NCBI GenBank assembly: GCA_007922305.1
Contig: ML677374.1
Location: 11,276,492-11,340,491 of the forward strand
Direction: 5' to 3'
Origin: Dermatemys mawii
Taxonomy: Eukaryota > Chordata > Testudines > Dermatemydidae
DNA length: 64,000 nucleotides
The notes beneath the pieces are model-generated. The model ran no database searches and was not told where the DNA came from. It saw only the letters and a list, made by a program, of their open reading frames with translations. The translations under genes and the position numbers were made by a program. Below are positions 35,901 to 48,515 of the stretch, in pieces. Position 1 is the first letter of the stretch. Every line of letters starts with the position of its first letter.

Positions 35901-36050
35901 AGAATGCATTGTTGGATGCAAAGTACAAAAATCTGAGAGCAGTTTATGGAGTAAACAACTGAAATGAGTTTCCAACTATGTGCTGCACACAGCTCTTTCC
36001 ATATACATTTGGGTTCCATTTTTACCCAACAATTTATAGTCAAAATTAGT
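32995..36050. other. unassigned intronic DNA
   Basis: No gene or well-bounded repeat that I can support. The 134-codon frames at 32832-33236(-) and 34282-34686(-) have no domain; the first overlaps the MIR. Confidence 0.4.
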
Positions 36051-36142
36051 TCTCTGGGAGATCAGGGAGTCTAATTTACCCCAGTCAATGGAGTTACACA
36101 CCAGGGATCATCTTGGTCTCTGTTCAAAGCACGCCTTGCCTA

Positions 36143-36252
36143 AGAGCTTGTCTACAGGAGGAAATTTACCAGTTATACAGCATGATTTCTAAAGCGATAG
36201 CATGACTGATTCCAGCACTTCCTGGAACTCCATACTTCTGTTGACAAGCTTT
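36143..36252. mobile_element. short MITE with AGCTTGTCTACAG terminus
   Basis: The left end agagcttgtctacagg and the reverse complement of the right end (aaaagcttgtcaacagaag) form an imperfect terminal inverted repeat around about 110 bp. Termini of this type are common to several turtle MITEs. No clear target duplication is seen. Confidence 0.4.
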
Positions 36253-36259
36253 TAACATT

Positions 36260-38145
36260 GCTCTAAGTTGCTAAGACAAAGGAAACTCACACAGCTGCTG
36301 AAGATTCTTTTTCCATAGCTCTTGCAAGTTGGTGGCTGCAGTTCAGTTATAAAAACTTAAGTCCAGTTTTAAGTTCTCTCCTCTGAAGCTGAGCCTACAT
36401 GCTATATAGCAGATGAATTCATGCCCTTCTTTTACAAGCTGTGATGATTTTATATGTGGGTTGGACACATTATCAGAAATGACAGAAGATTTTCACCATA
36501 CTTTGTTAAAACCTACCACAAGATTTGCATCAGCACTAGGATGTACTATGTCCAGTAGAAAGCTATCAGATATGTGTAAAATCATCAAGGCCAAATAGTT
36601 ATTTCTATTTCTAGTGGTAGTGCTCTTGCCTTTTTATATCAAAAGGAGAATTAGCATGGACCTGATCCTACAGACAGAGCCTTGAGCCCATGCGGAGCCC
36701 AGAGCAGTCTTGATAAGCAGAAACTGTCAACTGCTCAATTTTGGTAATGTCAATGTGCTGCTGTGAACCATTTAGCACAACTTTCCTTGCACTTACTGGT
36801 TAGTTACGTTACAAAACCCCAGTTCCCAGCAGCCCTTATCGCTAGAAAATTTTGATCTAGCTAGCTCCACCCACCACAAAAGGCCAAGCCAGAACCCTGG
36901 TGCTGAACATCCATATGTTTCGGGCAAGTTCAAATGTCCACTTCATGGCTGAGAGTAACATTTCTTTTTTAATCTACAGGGGGAATAGATAAGATGATCT
37001 AATGGTCTCTCAGAGCCTTAAAACTCTTTCCCCTTGTCTGACCCCTTGTCTGACCTCAGGCCCTTAAATTTCACTTCAGGTGAGTCTAACAACATGTTCT
37101 GCATTTAGTTAATGGCAACATTTTCATTTACCATAGATAATGGTGAGCTTGCTAAGTCCCTTAGCCATGATCTAAGTGCATACTTTAAGAAAGAGTTTAA
37201 CTAGTTCTGGCTTTCAGCACACAGATGTGAAAGAACTGTTGGTTAAAGCCATAACCATTTTGCCAGGATTTTTAGTCCTGGTAGCAAGTAAATACCGAGG
37301 CATGCTAAAGGGAGAAGGTGAGCGAAGTGCTGTGCCTGGAGATTATCAACACAGAAGTTGATCTTACTGAAATACCAACCTGCCTCGGAATCATAATCAT
37401 CTCTTTCATCCATCCCCAACAGGCAGTCATCAGAGTTCTGACAATAAAGTCCTGTACATTCATTTGTGAAGAAAATGGGGAGATATGAACAGGCAATGTA
37501 TCAAGTCAACTCGCTCATCTTCTACGGCATAATACTCGAAGGAAATCCTTAAAAGAATCTCCATTGATAGGGCTCTTCCTGTCTATAAATGCTCGTCTAC
37601 CTTGTTCTTTAGCAATAGCCAGGGTTTCATAGCTTGATTGCTTTAGGATTCACTTGGAGAATTTAACACTTCTTTTTAAAATTCACTGAATTTAATTTGT
37701 TCCTTTATGCTTATTTCAGGAAAGGTCCCATCTCAGTATGAACCCGAATTTACAGCCTGAGAATGAAAACCAGGCTCATAAAATCAGTTTCCACCACTGC
37801 TCTTTTCACCAAAACTAACAATTGTATTATTAACAAACACTAATGGCAAAAGGACATGTCTCTGACTGGGCCAGGAGGTGTGGGCTCAAACTGGAAGCTA
37901 TTTCAGGCTGCTGAGTTTCTAGGTGCTGTTCATAGCTCTAGCAGTTTTCATTCTCAAACACTTTACAAACCACAGGCCTGATCCCGCAAACGCTTCAGGA
38001 TCAAGTGCCATGCTTATTACAGATGGATGATCACTAATGGCGGGACTGAGTCAGGGATCGGCACCGAGCCCTTTCTTGTTTATCCCCTGCCTCTTCTTGG
38101 GAAGAGTAACACCAATGCAGAAGAACTCAGCGCACGGGCTCCCGG
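36260..38145. other. unassigned intronic DNA
   Basis: No coding or repeat signal that I can support. Confidence 0.4.
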
Positions 38146-38149
38146 ATGG

Positions 38150-38339
38150 AGGGTTGTGAAGCACTGGAATGAGTTGCCTAGGGAGATGGTATAAACTCCA
38201 TCCTGAGAAGTTTTTAAGGTCAGGCTTGACAAAGCCCTGGCTGGGATGATTTAGTAGGGGATTAGTCCTGCTTTGAGCAGGAGGTTGGACTAGACACCTC
38301 CTGAGGTCCCTTCCAACCCTGATATTCTATGATTCTATA
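38150..38339 (+). mobile_element. CR1 LINE 3' end
   Basis: Reads gaagcactggaatgagttgc (the HWN-L motif of CR1 ORF2), then aagccctggctgggatgatt, the 3' UTR phrase cctgaggtcccttccaaccc, and the terminal ATTCTATGATTCTATA repeat at 38324-38339, the diagnostic CR1 3' end. It is a short 5'-truncated copy, which is typical for CR1. Confidence 0.92.
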
Positions 38340-38344
38340 GAGTG

Positions 38345-40190
38345 AGCAAGTGCTGCCTGAATGGGCTGCCTACCTGCGCCCCACCCCCAGCCTGAAGAGT
38401 AATCTAGATAAGGTGTGTGACACAAGACATGATAGATCTTCATCAAATTCTTCTACTGTTAGACACAGTCAGTAGCTCCATGGCTTAGGGACAGTAAGTC
38501 CAGACGTGCCTAGTTGGCTGCTGCTCAACCTCAGGGAACAGAATGGGTAAGACAAGGGCTCGTGGTGCTGCTCGCAGGGCGGGGGGAGGGAGAGGGGGCT
38601 CACAGGAGAGAGCACTCATCTCAGATGACCCTAAGGCAGCAGTTCTTAGTGTGGTTGTATCCCATATCAATAGGAAATTGGTGAACTGTCGTCGATGTGC
38701 ATTGTTAACCAAACTTACTTATCATCTGCCTGCTAAATGGTTTCCTGCACCTATGGGACAGATGGTAAAAGGAAAAAAAATCTCTCTAGGGCGGAGCTAT
38801 GAACTCCTGTGCAAAAGCTCACATGCTGGCGTCACAGATCTCCCTTTGAGACAAAGCGATCAAACAAGCAGTATAATACCATCAGCTGACCAACCACCAC
38901 ACGTCCTTTGACTCTTTGGCCAATAAAGCCATGGCTTCACTGCAGAATTAACTCAAGCGTGACCCCTAATTTGAGAAAAGAGGAAAGCAAAACAACAGGG
39001 CAGGTGAAGAAAGCATACTGGTGGATACACTGTTGGGCTCTAGGTGTTTCACAAACCATGGTGACCCCTGCAGTTTAACAAAGCTCAGTTTGCCCCATAT
39101 TTTGCAGCAGAGATAGTATAGAGGTAAATCTGGTATTAATCCAGAGCAACGCCATTCATCTCAGCACGGTGCCAGCCTGAAAACACTGCCTCAGAAGGGG
39201 GTAAAAATGATCAAACGACACTCCGCTCTGTAGAGAGCTTAGAAAATGCAAAGCATCGGATAAAACATCACATAATTAATGCTTCCGACACCCCTGTGAA
39301 GTAGCCAAGTATCTGCTAGCCTATATTTACAGAGCGCTAGTTGCCAGGAGAAACATTTTCCCTATTCATACCAGTTCTGAAAGAAATCAGAAGAGGAGTA
39401 TACAGATTTCTGTGCTTACAACACGAGTGGGAAATTTGTCACTATTCCCCAATGTGTATGTGTGTCTTTCTTCTAGCGCAAGCAAATAGATTGCTGGTGG
39501 TGACTGCGCTTTTGGTGATATTTTTAGTAGGTCAGCCGTGTCCCAAATCCAGCAGCAAAACAACCAACCCCGGTAGACGGGGTCTGACTGGAGCTACCTG
39601 AAGCGCTTTCAGTGTTCACCATTGCCCATGCTGTGTCCTGCTCTCTGCGTGATAACATTGTTGGCATCAGATTTTACAGGTCACATGAAAAAGAAATAAA
39701 TTAGAATGTTAGAGATCAATGAGTCCGTATTTATTTATATGCAAAAATATTTTAAAGGTATCAAGAGCAGCTTCTGAAAGCTTATTTTCTCACATAGGGA
39801 AATGATTTTTTCATGAGTGAAGGAGAAGGAGGGCCTTTGCTGTTTTCCATGCTGAACTTCTTTCATTGTTTTCCTGTTAACTAAGAATAGATAAGCTTAT
39901 CTAATTGCTTTGGGAGGGGGAAGGGGCTCTCTTTTGCTCCTATGGTTTATGAAATTGTTGGATAAGAAATCTAATTACTTGCTGTCACTGTGTTTAATGG
40001 AAGAAGCAGACACAAGTGGTAATTTATTTTTCTCAATCACCGCACTAGGCCAGAGGTGTAGTTTGGATTCCTTTTTCATTTCAGGAGGTGGGCATTTCTT
40101 TTGAAGGGTTGAGAAGGCTACCGAGGTTGCATGTAAATGTCTAGTGTTTTTGTTAAATAAATAGACCAAGCAATGAGTTCTCTAAAATAC
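38345..40190. other. unassigned intronic DNA
   Basis: No gene seen. A G-rich purine stretch lies at 38578-38605. Confidence 0.4.
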
Positions 40191-40196
40191 ATACAC

Positions 40197-40217
40197 ACTC
40201 TCTCTCTCTCTCTCTCT
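40197..40217. repeat. (CT)n microsatellite
   Basis: About ten uninterrupted CT units. Confidence 0.9.
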
Positions 40218-40914
40218 AAATATAAAAATGAACAGAAAAAGTGTCTGTTTAATTGTACATTAAATTCCCAGCCCGTTACCCAAAAGCAAGATGTACTCTC
40301 TGAAGAAGGGCAGAGGACTGTGCTTCAATGTGAAGCACGGGTTTCAGCATATTTTTGCAGCAGTGACACAGTTTCACTATGGGCACTGACATTGTGTGGG
40401 AGCAGCACCAACCTGCCTTGCCTATGGCCTACGCTTACGAATATTTGAAGATGAACATGCCAGCTCCCTGTATTAGGTTTTCAGAAAGAGAAGTCAGAAA
40501 AAATATGAGGGAGGGGTTAGGGAAAGATGCTGCTGCACTGCAAAAAGCTGCTAGGCAGCCCAATGTATAAGGGTCCTACCGAACACTCGCTTTGCTAGGT
40601 TGTGGCATAGGGACAGCAGTTTTCTCATAGAGCTCATCCTGGGTTTGGCTTGTTGGGTGCATGCATGCCTGAAAAGACCCATAGGAGATACAGATGTAAT
40701 AGGGGAAGTGATGCGTATCGTTCATTTCTTGTGTGTTCTTTAGAACTATGGAGAAGAATTTGCAAAATAACCTCTGGGGCCTTTTCCCCACACTGAGATA
40801 ACGAGAGTGCGGCAAATTGAGATGTGCTCAGATCGGGAGAGAGCGTTCCTAAAGCATTTATGGTTTATTACCAGTTACACAAACTAACTGACATGCTTTT
40901 TCCTGTGCCCACAG

Positions 40915-41068
40915 TTTGACATGCAAAGAATAACGCTGGAAGAGCTCAAACATATTCTGTATCATGCATTCCAAGACCACTTAACAATGAAGGACATTGA
41001 AAACATCATCATCAATGAAGAGGAGAGTTTAAATGAAAACTCTGGCAACTGCCAACCAGAGTTTGAAG
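40915..41068 (+). CDS. CALN1: CALN1 (calneuron 1) penultimate coding exon
   Basis: The exon encodes 51 residues starting FDMQRITLEELKHILYHAF and ending with NCQPEFE, plus the first base of a codon. It opens directly after a pyrimidine-rich acceptor (tttttcctgtgcccacag) and ends at GAAG|GTGATG. This is the calneuron region after the two functional EF-hands and before the membrane anchor. It distinguishes CALN1 from its paralogue CABP7, which has a different sequence here. Calneurons are neuronal, Golgi-linked Ca2+ sensors that restrain phosphatidylinositol 4-kinase beta at low Ca2+. No frameshift or stop is present. Identity is by recognition of the protein sequence. Confidence 0.95.
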
Positions 41069-41448
41069 GTGATGAAAAGTTGTTATGTCTTCTCTATAAG
41101 CTTTTCTTTCTTCCTCTGTTATGAAACTCTAGCTGAATCCTGAGGTTCTTTCCTAAGGTTTTAACAGGAACTGATCTGACTATTATCAATGAGCACTGGT
41201 CTGCCTAAAAGCCCAGTGAAAAGTGAGTATGGACCTCAGAATTTTAGCTTTAATCTTCTATACTCTGTATCCATCCATGAAAATGGGGGAGGAGGGTCTG
41301 AAGTATTTTAAGTATCAAACTGACACCTTATATGGTTTCCAGTACATTTACAAGGATTGAAAAGGTCATCTACTAACTAGAGTTTATGAGTACTTCAGAG
41401 AGTCACTTAAAGGGAATGTAAAATGCCTAGGGATCCTTTACTCTATAT

Positions 41449-41667
41449 CAGCAGCTTTCAGACTTTTGTACTGGTGGCCCCTTTCACGCAGAGGCTTGCT
41501 GAATGTTCCCCCCCTTATTTTTTTTTCATATTTACTGTTCAATAATAGTGTAAAATGTAGGAGGCAAAGAAGGGCTTGGGGTGGAGGCTGACAGCTCACG
41601 ACCTCCACCCCATGCAGTAATCTTGCAACCCCCTGATGGGTCAGGACCGACAGTTTGAGAACCCATG
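41449..41667. mobile_element. hAT-type MITE, 219 bp
   Basis: The left end reads cagcagctttcagacttttg and the reverse complement of the right end reads catgggttctcaaactgtc. The flanks CTCTATAT (41441-41448) and CTTTATAT (41668-41675) agree at 7 of 8 positions, which fits an aged 8-bp hAT duplication. It has no coding capacity. Confidence 0.65.
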
Positions 41668-42504
41668 CTTTATATGACTAACCCCCATCTTCATATAAGA
41701 TAGATCTTGTGACACATTTGTCAGGCTCAGTACCAGAATCTTGAACCATTTTGGGGTCAATTTCCTGGTATCCTTCCACAAGCAAGGTAAGTCTTCCCCA
41801 CCAGTTTCCCTCACACTCTCTTCCCTTTTCATCAGTTATAACACAGTAGCAAACCTGTATTTAAACTTAGCCCGGATTTGAAGTCAAGACATTGCTTAAG
41901 GACAGGAAGAATCGCTGTGTACTTTAGTATGCTTTAAACAAATCTACTAACAGTCAATCAGCCACCACAAGCCCCTCCCCAAATAGCCTTCCTTTACTTG
42001 GGCTGTGGAATAAAACCATTTTCTGACATTATTTAGGGGGTAGTGAATGCCTAGTGTTAGTTAAGGGGCTGATGGGTGGAAGTAGGAATAGAATTGAGAA
42101 CCTCTTGCCTTCTAGCTTACTGTTTCATCTGCTGCCCCATCTGGCTTTGGGAGCACCGCTCCCCTTGTTCCCCACCTGCTTTTCATGCTAACTCCAGCTT
42201 TTTCATCATCCATGAGTGTCAGCCTGTGTGTGAATTGATATTTGAGTTTTCATGCTCCATTGGGAACAGTTTCAGTCCCTGGAAATGGCATGAAACCAAG
42301 AAGAATCAGATGATGCAAAAAACCAACAATGACCCCTCCCCCACAACCACACACACACAAACATATCGGTGAAAAATGTCAAGGAATGGAAAAGGTGTTC
42401 ACCAAATTGAGCCACCGCTACAAAAAATTGTTAGAAAGTTATTGCAAGGATTTTCTACTTGTAAAGTGCTTTGAGAGTCTCTGATGGGTTGGTTTACGTA
42501 GGTG

Positions 42505-42560
42505 AGTCAAATTCTGCTCTCAGTTACACTGGGTTAAATTCAGCTCTGTGATACTAATCT
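42505..42560. repeat. ancient palindromic repeat fragment
   Basis: Reads gtcaaattctgctctcagtt and acactgggttaaattcagct, variants of the motif family that recurs at 36.1, 48.5, 55.7 and 60.7 kb. Only a short degraded piece remains. Confidence 0.35.
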
Positions 42561-43050
42561 ACTAAAAGTTTGGCTTCTTAAGGTCCCAGTTTTTGCAAAG
42601 ATTGACACATGCACTTAACCTAGCATTCTGGAACTAATCACAGTAAGTCTTTGAATGATTTGAAAGACACAAGGGTGAGGTGATATCTTATATGGGACCA
42701 TGTTGAGAATGACTAGCTTGGTATTAGCAAAATTGAGTTTAAAAAAAAAGTTAGTGCAGTGATTCCACAAGGAAGTGCTTGACAGATGGTGTCATATGCA
42801 ATTTTGGCTTTAATATTTGTAGCCACTTTTATACTTTACCCAACGTAAGATTCCAATAGGAAAAAAGGACCACAGTTTTTAAAAAAATCCCATCTAATCT
42901 TTCATTTCAAGTTTAAGAATGCTACATTGAGTGTAGATAGTTTCCCACAAGAAGTTCAGGATGAGAGAAAATAAAGGATTGTAATCTAGAAGAGCAGAAT
43001 TTGTTAGGTATAGACTGGGCCTCAGATGTAGCTCAGGGTTTATTTAGCTT

Positions 43051-43250
43051 CTCACTCAGGGCTTGGAAAAATTTCCTGCGCTGTGCAGTGTAGTTAGGTT
43101 GACCTAACCACTACTGAGGATACTGCTAAATCAATAAAGAATTCTTCTGTCGACCTCGCTATAGCCTCTCAGAGAGGTGGATTCCCATCGCTGACGGGAA
43201 CACCACGCCCTTCAATGTCTACACTACCGCATCACTACATAGCTGGATTA
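43051..43250. mobile_element. palindromic MITE, degraded
   Basis: Recognisable blocks are ttaggttgacctaaccac, aagaattcttctgtcgacct, ctctcagagaggtggatt and aatgtctacactaccgc, each palindromic or paired. They match a turtle MITE family with GTCTACACTAC ends. No clean target duplication is seen. Confidence 0.5.
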
Positions 43251-43254
43251 TTAT

Positions 43255-44535
43255 AGCAGCCACATTCCCAGATTTAGATGTCACCATGTCCTTCAGGATT
43301 GGAACCAATTTAAATGCCAGATTAGTTTGTAAAAATAGTGCCCTTCACAATCAATTATATTGATTTGATAAAGTTTTGCCTGCAGTTTATTTAGTAGTTT
43401 CATTTACTAAAAACAATGCAGTTTTTGTGCATTTTGAATTGATTTCCAATTTCCAGCCACATAGAGCCCGATTCACATTTTTTTACTTATTCCTCTATTA
43501 AATGAGATACCCCAGTCACCGCTTTCTAATATAAAAAAGCAAAAGTTCAATAAACATGTAACACTAAGAAATTACATAGAAATTGGAATAAATGCATATA
43601 GATCTAGTGCATCCCCCTATTTAGCAAAAAATACCACCAATTACACCAACCCATGACAATTAACCTGTCTTTAGGAACAACAAAAAGCGCAAATGCAAAA
43701 TCAGATTAACATTGCTTACTTAAAATGAATGTTTCCTGCTTGCTGATTTAAATCTTGATTAAAAATGGAAAGTTGATGTAAAGCAAAGCACTTAAAATCG
43801 CCATTACCTGCCCATAACGTGACTTAGTGAGGGAATTTCAGGAGGTTCTGAGTCCAGTGCTGAGCCGGGCCTGATTCTTAGGTGAACTCTCTCAACAGCC
43901 TGGGGCTGCTAAAAATTGGGCTGGAAGTGTCATATGCTTAGTCTGGTACTTCCTGCTTCTGAAAGTACAGTGGGAACAGATTTTTCTCATGGGATGTTGG
44001 TGCTGCTGGTGCCAGACAGAACCCAGAAGCATATGGACCCATTACAAAAAAAACAGCTAACATTTTTTCCTCCCTTTATCTGTTTTTTTGGTTCAAAAAT
44101 AACTGAATACTTCAAAAGTTTAGCTGTGACACTGGCACTTTTCAAAGTAATTTCAGGCCCAAAGATAATGTGCCTTTCCCCCATGCATAGCTGTTCACTT
44201 AACCATATACTCTGCTGCCTCAACTCTACCCATTACACACAATTACACGCATGGCAAACTCGAGTGCATGGCTCCAAAGCAAGAATGCAGGACTTCACAG
44301 ATTCGACATGCTTCAGTTAAGCAGTATGTTTTCAGGTAAGGCAAGTTAGAGTGCCCTGCTGGATTTTAGGAAGACTTGTCAACAGAGAGAGGTGTGGGAT
44401 TCCCCCCAACTAGTTTAACCCTTCAAAATCAACACTCACTAGCGCCGTTGAAACTTCTCCCAACAGAAGGACACTGGATGCGCTTTCCACAGACACTCAG
44501 TGGGCCAGAGGGGATAATTATCACAGAGAGGCTCC
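43255..44535. other. unassigned intronic DNA
   Basis: No exon seen. The 134-codon frame at 43916-44320 has no recognisable domain. Confidence 0.4.
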
Positions 44536-44540
44536 GGGCT

Positions 44541-44775
44541 AGTCTACATGCAAAAGTTGTACCACTCACTATACCGGTACTACCCCTAGTGTGGGTGCAC
44601 TTACATCATTATAGAAGGTTCTTGTACCACCATTGCACTTTCTTTACAAGAATACGCCATAAACTCTACTGCTATAAAGCACCTTTTATATTGGTGTAAC
44701 CTCATCCTCACAAAGGGTTATATCAGCATAACTACATCTGTTCAAAAAAATTCACTCCTCTAAACCAAATATAAT
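44541..44775. mobile_element. MITE with TATACCGGTA blocks
   Basis: Starts gctagtctacatgcaaaagt, has ctataccggtactaccccta and a right half with ggttatatcagcataactac. This layout matches a turtle MITE family with repeated TATACCGGTATA blocks, here strongly diverged. Confidence 0.45.
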
Positions 44776-45612
44776 GATTGGTTCAAAAACTCTGTCCATG
44801 CCTGGCCTTAGCTAACCATTTTGTGACCTGAGATTCCCGTGTCTGGGTACAGACTTTCAGGATTAAACTTTAAATTGTGTGTGTCAGTCCATGTCTAGTG
44901 AAAAATTTAAATTCATATCCAGATGTCCAACACTACACACCGGGAGTGTTTGGCTTCTATGTTTAGAATGAACAGAATGACATTTTGAACCCGCAGCTGA
45001 GTCCAGAATTGCCACCTATCCAATGACAAAGTCTCTGCTCTGGAAGAGAAGAAAATGGAATCAAACCCCCAAACTGAGACATACATTTTTCCTCTTTTTC
45101 GTTCAGATTTTCCATCCAGATAACAAGGGCCCACAAAAGAGACTAAGCACTGAGATCTCCATCAAAATATCTAACAAACAGAAGGCTACACACTGTAATA
45201 AAAGCACAGTGTCAATGGGCAGAAGAAATTAATGAGCAGGCCCAGGGAATGGAGGCAAGAATCAGGAATCATCATATATAATTTATGACAAAGAAACAAG
45301 TAGTCAGCAAGAAGGCGAGCAGTTCGCAATTACAGTAAAGCCTCTTGCCCGGCAGTGCCTTAAATCAAACTGCTCATGAGATTACATTTAAACACATCAC
45401 AGAAACAAACCAGAATGTCTATATGCCTGATGCCTGGGCAATGCACACACAAATATTTCATCCTCAAATGTGACATTGAAATTAACAGGCTATAATTGAG
45501 CAGCTGCACCCAAATGCCATGAGGCTCTGCTCCTTACCTAGAGAGTGACAATGAGGAGCCGACTGCCCCCTGTAAGTTTCCTAACTCTATTTCCAGACAA
45601 GGGGAAAGAAAC

Positions 45613-46207
45613 CTGGGAGTTGTCTGTACCACCATTTACTGGGGTGTAAATTTACAGCCCCCTAGCTTGCTGCACACTAAGTGTGTGATAGCAGGGTTCA
45701 TAGGGACAGTTAATAGCTCCCTAGTGCGCTGCATAGGGTCGATCAAAGTGTACTGTGGAACTGTTGGCTACACTCACAGCAGCATATAGAGTATGTACGC
45801 TGCACGCCCTCCCCACAGCATGGGTAGAAATAGCAGCATCGAGGGTGAGGCACCGCTTAGTAGAGAAACAACATGCCAGAACCGTAGGGTATGTTCAACC
45901 ACACGCCCCAGCAGTGTCTCGCCCATCTCACTGCTGTTTTTACAGGTGTAGAATCCTGCAGCCTCCCCGCCGCTTCTCCCTGCCAAAGCCTTTCCCCATC
46001 AGGTACAGCTACACACTGCCTTGTAGATGCAGCCTGTTTTTTTACTAGGGCACATAGCTATACGTGTCCTCCATGTTGCTCTTGCTGTAGGTGACGCCTT
46101 AATGGCAACAGGGTCTACATGCACAGTTAGCATGCAGCAAGTTAGCATGCTCTAGATTTACACCCTGACTTGCTGCAAACTCAGTGTTTGTATAGCCAAG
46201 CTCCTAG
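45613..46207. mobile_element. inverted-repeat DNA element, about 595 bp
   Basis: The left end ctgggagttgtctgtacc pairs with the reverse complement of the right end (ctaggagcttggctatac). Inside, both arms carry a ggggtgtaaat / agggtgtaaat block followed by ctTGCTGCA with flanking CTAA. No long open frame is present, so it is a non-autonomous element. I could not settle a target duplication. Confidence 0.5.
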
Positions 46208-46209
46208 TG

Positions 46210-48515
46210 TCATTCGCAGCCTGCAGAAATTAGGACAGTATTCACTATAAATATTTTGTAGCACTTAATTTGAATTTGCTGGATACTGACGAGGTCCTAT
46301 AGCGCCTGCATTGGAAGAAGGCTCACCTTTTATTTCTAACCATCGCTTACCCATGAGAACACTGGCTGGATCAGATGTGGTAGAGGCTGTTGACTCAGGG
46401 CATCCCTCAAACATTCTGCCTATATTTTGGTCAATGTTAGCCCTTTGTGGCCTCTTCCCCAACTCAACAGCAGAGAAACTTCAGCCATTCTCCACCTCTG
46501 CAACCTCCGACATCTCTTCCTGAAAAGGTCCAGCAAAGTCCCCGGGCCATATCTTGCCTGGCACCCATTGTACATGCACGCATTTTCGTAAGCAGCCGCC
46601 TCCATTATTCAGATGTTCATATATGCCTGCTGCATAGCTCATTACCTTTGCTGTGCTTGCTCTCTGCTGAGCCCACTGGTATCTAGTTATCATACATGAA
46701 CAAGTTACACACACAGTGAGCTACAGCAGGGCCTATTCCCACCTGGCGATCCCTCACCCCTGCATCCCTTTAATAAGAGTCTTCTGCTTTGATGTGACAA
46801 TCTTCTTGCAGATAACCCATGCTTCCTGGGAATTCCTTTATGTAGCTCAATCTCATAAATTGCCTTCTTCGGGTAAGCCTGCTTCTCATCACTCAGCCTC
46901 ACATAGCCCAGAAGGACTCCTGACTCTGACCAGTTTCAGACAAAAATCCACATCTGCCTGCTGGGCTTATTCCAAAAGCACCCAACCACCGCTGAGGTTC
47001 TGTTCTTCACTGTAGCATCGTGCTCATCTCCTCTGTGTTGAGGAAAAAAGTAGCTAGCCTCTGGGAGAACTCCAGTCAAACAAACCTAGAGGAAGACCCA
47101 AGTGTTATGCTTAAAGGATTTCATTGGAAGGACCTAGAGCAAACAGGGAAACACAATCCACAGCCATGATGGTACCAAGCTTAGACACCCCTAAAGACAG
47201 GTCTCTGCTGTAAAATGCTGACTTTCCTCATTCCAACCCCCCACTTCCCTGAGCCTTCTCTTCTCAGGGAGCTCCGTGGAGGGCTGGCAATAGAGCATGG
47301 CTAGCTATGATCGTATTAGCTAAATCTATCCTGGCTAAACCTAGCGTCCTGTGCAGTGCGCCTCTCAGACCCTTCCCACCGGAGTAAAGGCAAGACAAAA
47401 TATTTTTCAGTACAGCTACAGAAAGTTGAACTCTGGGAGGCACAGCCCATGAGGCTGTCTTTAACAATCAAGCTCAAGGCCCCTGCATCGGTCTACTTTA
47501 CTCAGTACCACCGGACATTGGATTTTTTGAGTCATCTTCCTATAGAATTCCATTGCATAGCTCTGGGGCTGCTACAGTCGCATTCAAAACCTTGTTTTGC
47601 ATCACAGCTATGGAAATGGGGGTTATGTTGCATTGCACAACTCTTGCAAGTAGACAGCCCAGGGCTAGGGGAAGATGGTATTGTAATGGGTTGTTGCGGA
47701 GAGCAATTTTGTTCAAGGTGTCAGCGTTCCTTTTGGTAGGCAGGGTAGGAATTCGCACCCTTCGCACAGAGGAGCCTGCCCTAAGGAAAAGTGGAGCCCT
47801 GCGACTGACAGGTTCCTCCTCCCAGCTGAATTCAGGTTCTGGGCCTGACCAGATGAAAAGTTTGAGCACACACAATTCCATTTGACTCAGCACCACTCAG
47901 GATCAGCTCCCATGGTGTTAGTGAAGGGACTTGTGCATGATTCATAAAACTGTTTTTCCTTCCTCTCCCCTCTACTTCCACCCCCATCAACACTGTGTAC
48001 AGTGTGCAGTGCCTAAGAAGACTGGCAGGAATAATTTAGACCCACAGTGAATCATCAATGATTTATTCTTTGGAGATGGAAATGGAAGATTTGTTTGTGC
48101 CCTAATAAGTCCAAAATCAAACAGACTTCTAAGTTCCAGCTACTCCTATATCAAATAAAATCTGTGGAACATTTTAAGCATGTTGAAAACTTATTGCTGA
48201 ACCAATTTTTCCATTTGCCACTGTTCTAGATAACACATAATCCCGCTGATTGTCTCTCTTTCTAAAGAGAAATGTAGCTGGGTGAGTAGAGAGTATGCTG
48301 GGTTGCATAGGATTTCTTATTTGTGACCACCCAAATACTGCCTCATCGTATCAGTGAGATTCATGAAATGATCTTGTTCATTTGCATAATATAAATTCAG
48401 TATGTCATAATCTTCCATTAAAGCGAATACAAGGGACCGATCAATACAGTGATGCACAATATAAGAACCAAGACAAGAGAAGTAGTCAGACAGGAAAAAT
48501 ATCAGAGAATATTAG
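46210..48515. other. unassigned intronic DNA
   Basis: No exon or bounded repeat that I can support. Frames at 47356-47739(+) and 47540-47896(-) overlap each other on opposite strands and have no domain. Confidence 0.4.

Larger units (their letters stand above)
1..40914 (+). other. CALN1: CALN1 intron (upstream part, 5' end outside window)
   Basis: Everything before the exon at 40915 is read as one very large CALN1 intron. I scanned for the preceding exon, which should code for the end of the second EF-hand and the linker just before Phe-Asp-Met-Gln, and found no matching frame. The sequence is AT-rich and built from LINE, SINE and DNA-transposon remnants annotated separately. CALN1 is known for introns of hundreds of kilobases, so a 40 kb stretch without an exon fits. 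That this is intron rather than intergenic DNA is inferred from the exon at 40915 starting inside a codon series with an acceptor site. Confidence 0.8.

Noticed and set aside
1..40914. Search for upstream CALN1 exons with EF-hand loops
   Set aside because: No frame with a DxDGDG-type loop or the linker before FDMQ was found; earlier exons lie outside the window.
40921..41124. Extended frame past the CALN1 exon (reads EFEGDEKLLCLLYK)
   Set aside because: The part after 41068 is intron; the donor GAAG|GTGATG and the matching phase of the last exon argue for splicing, although intron retention cannot be ruled out.
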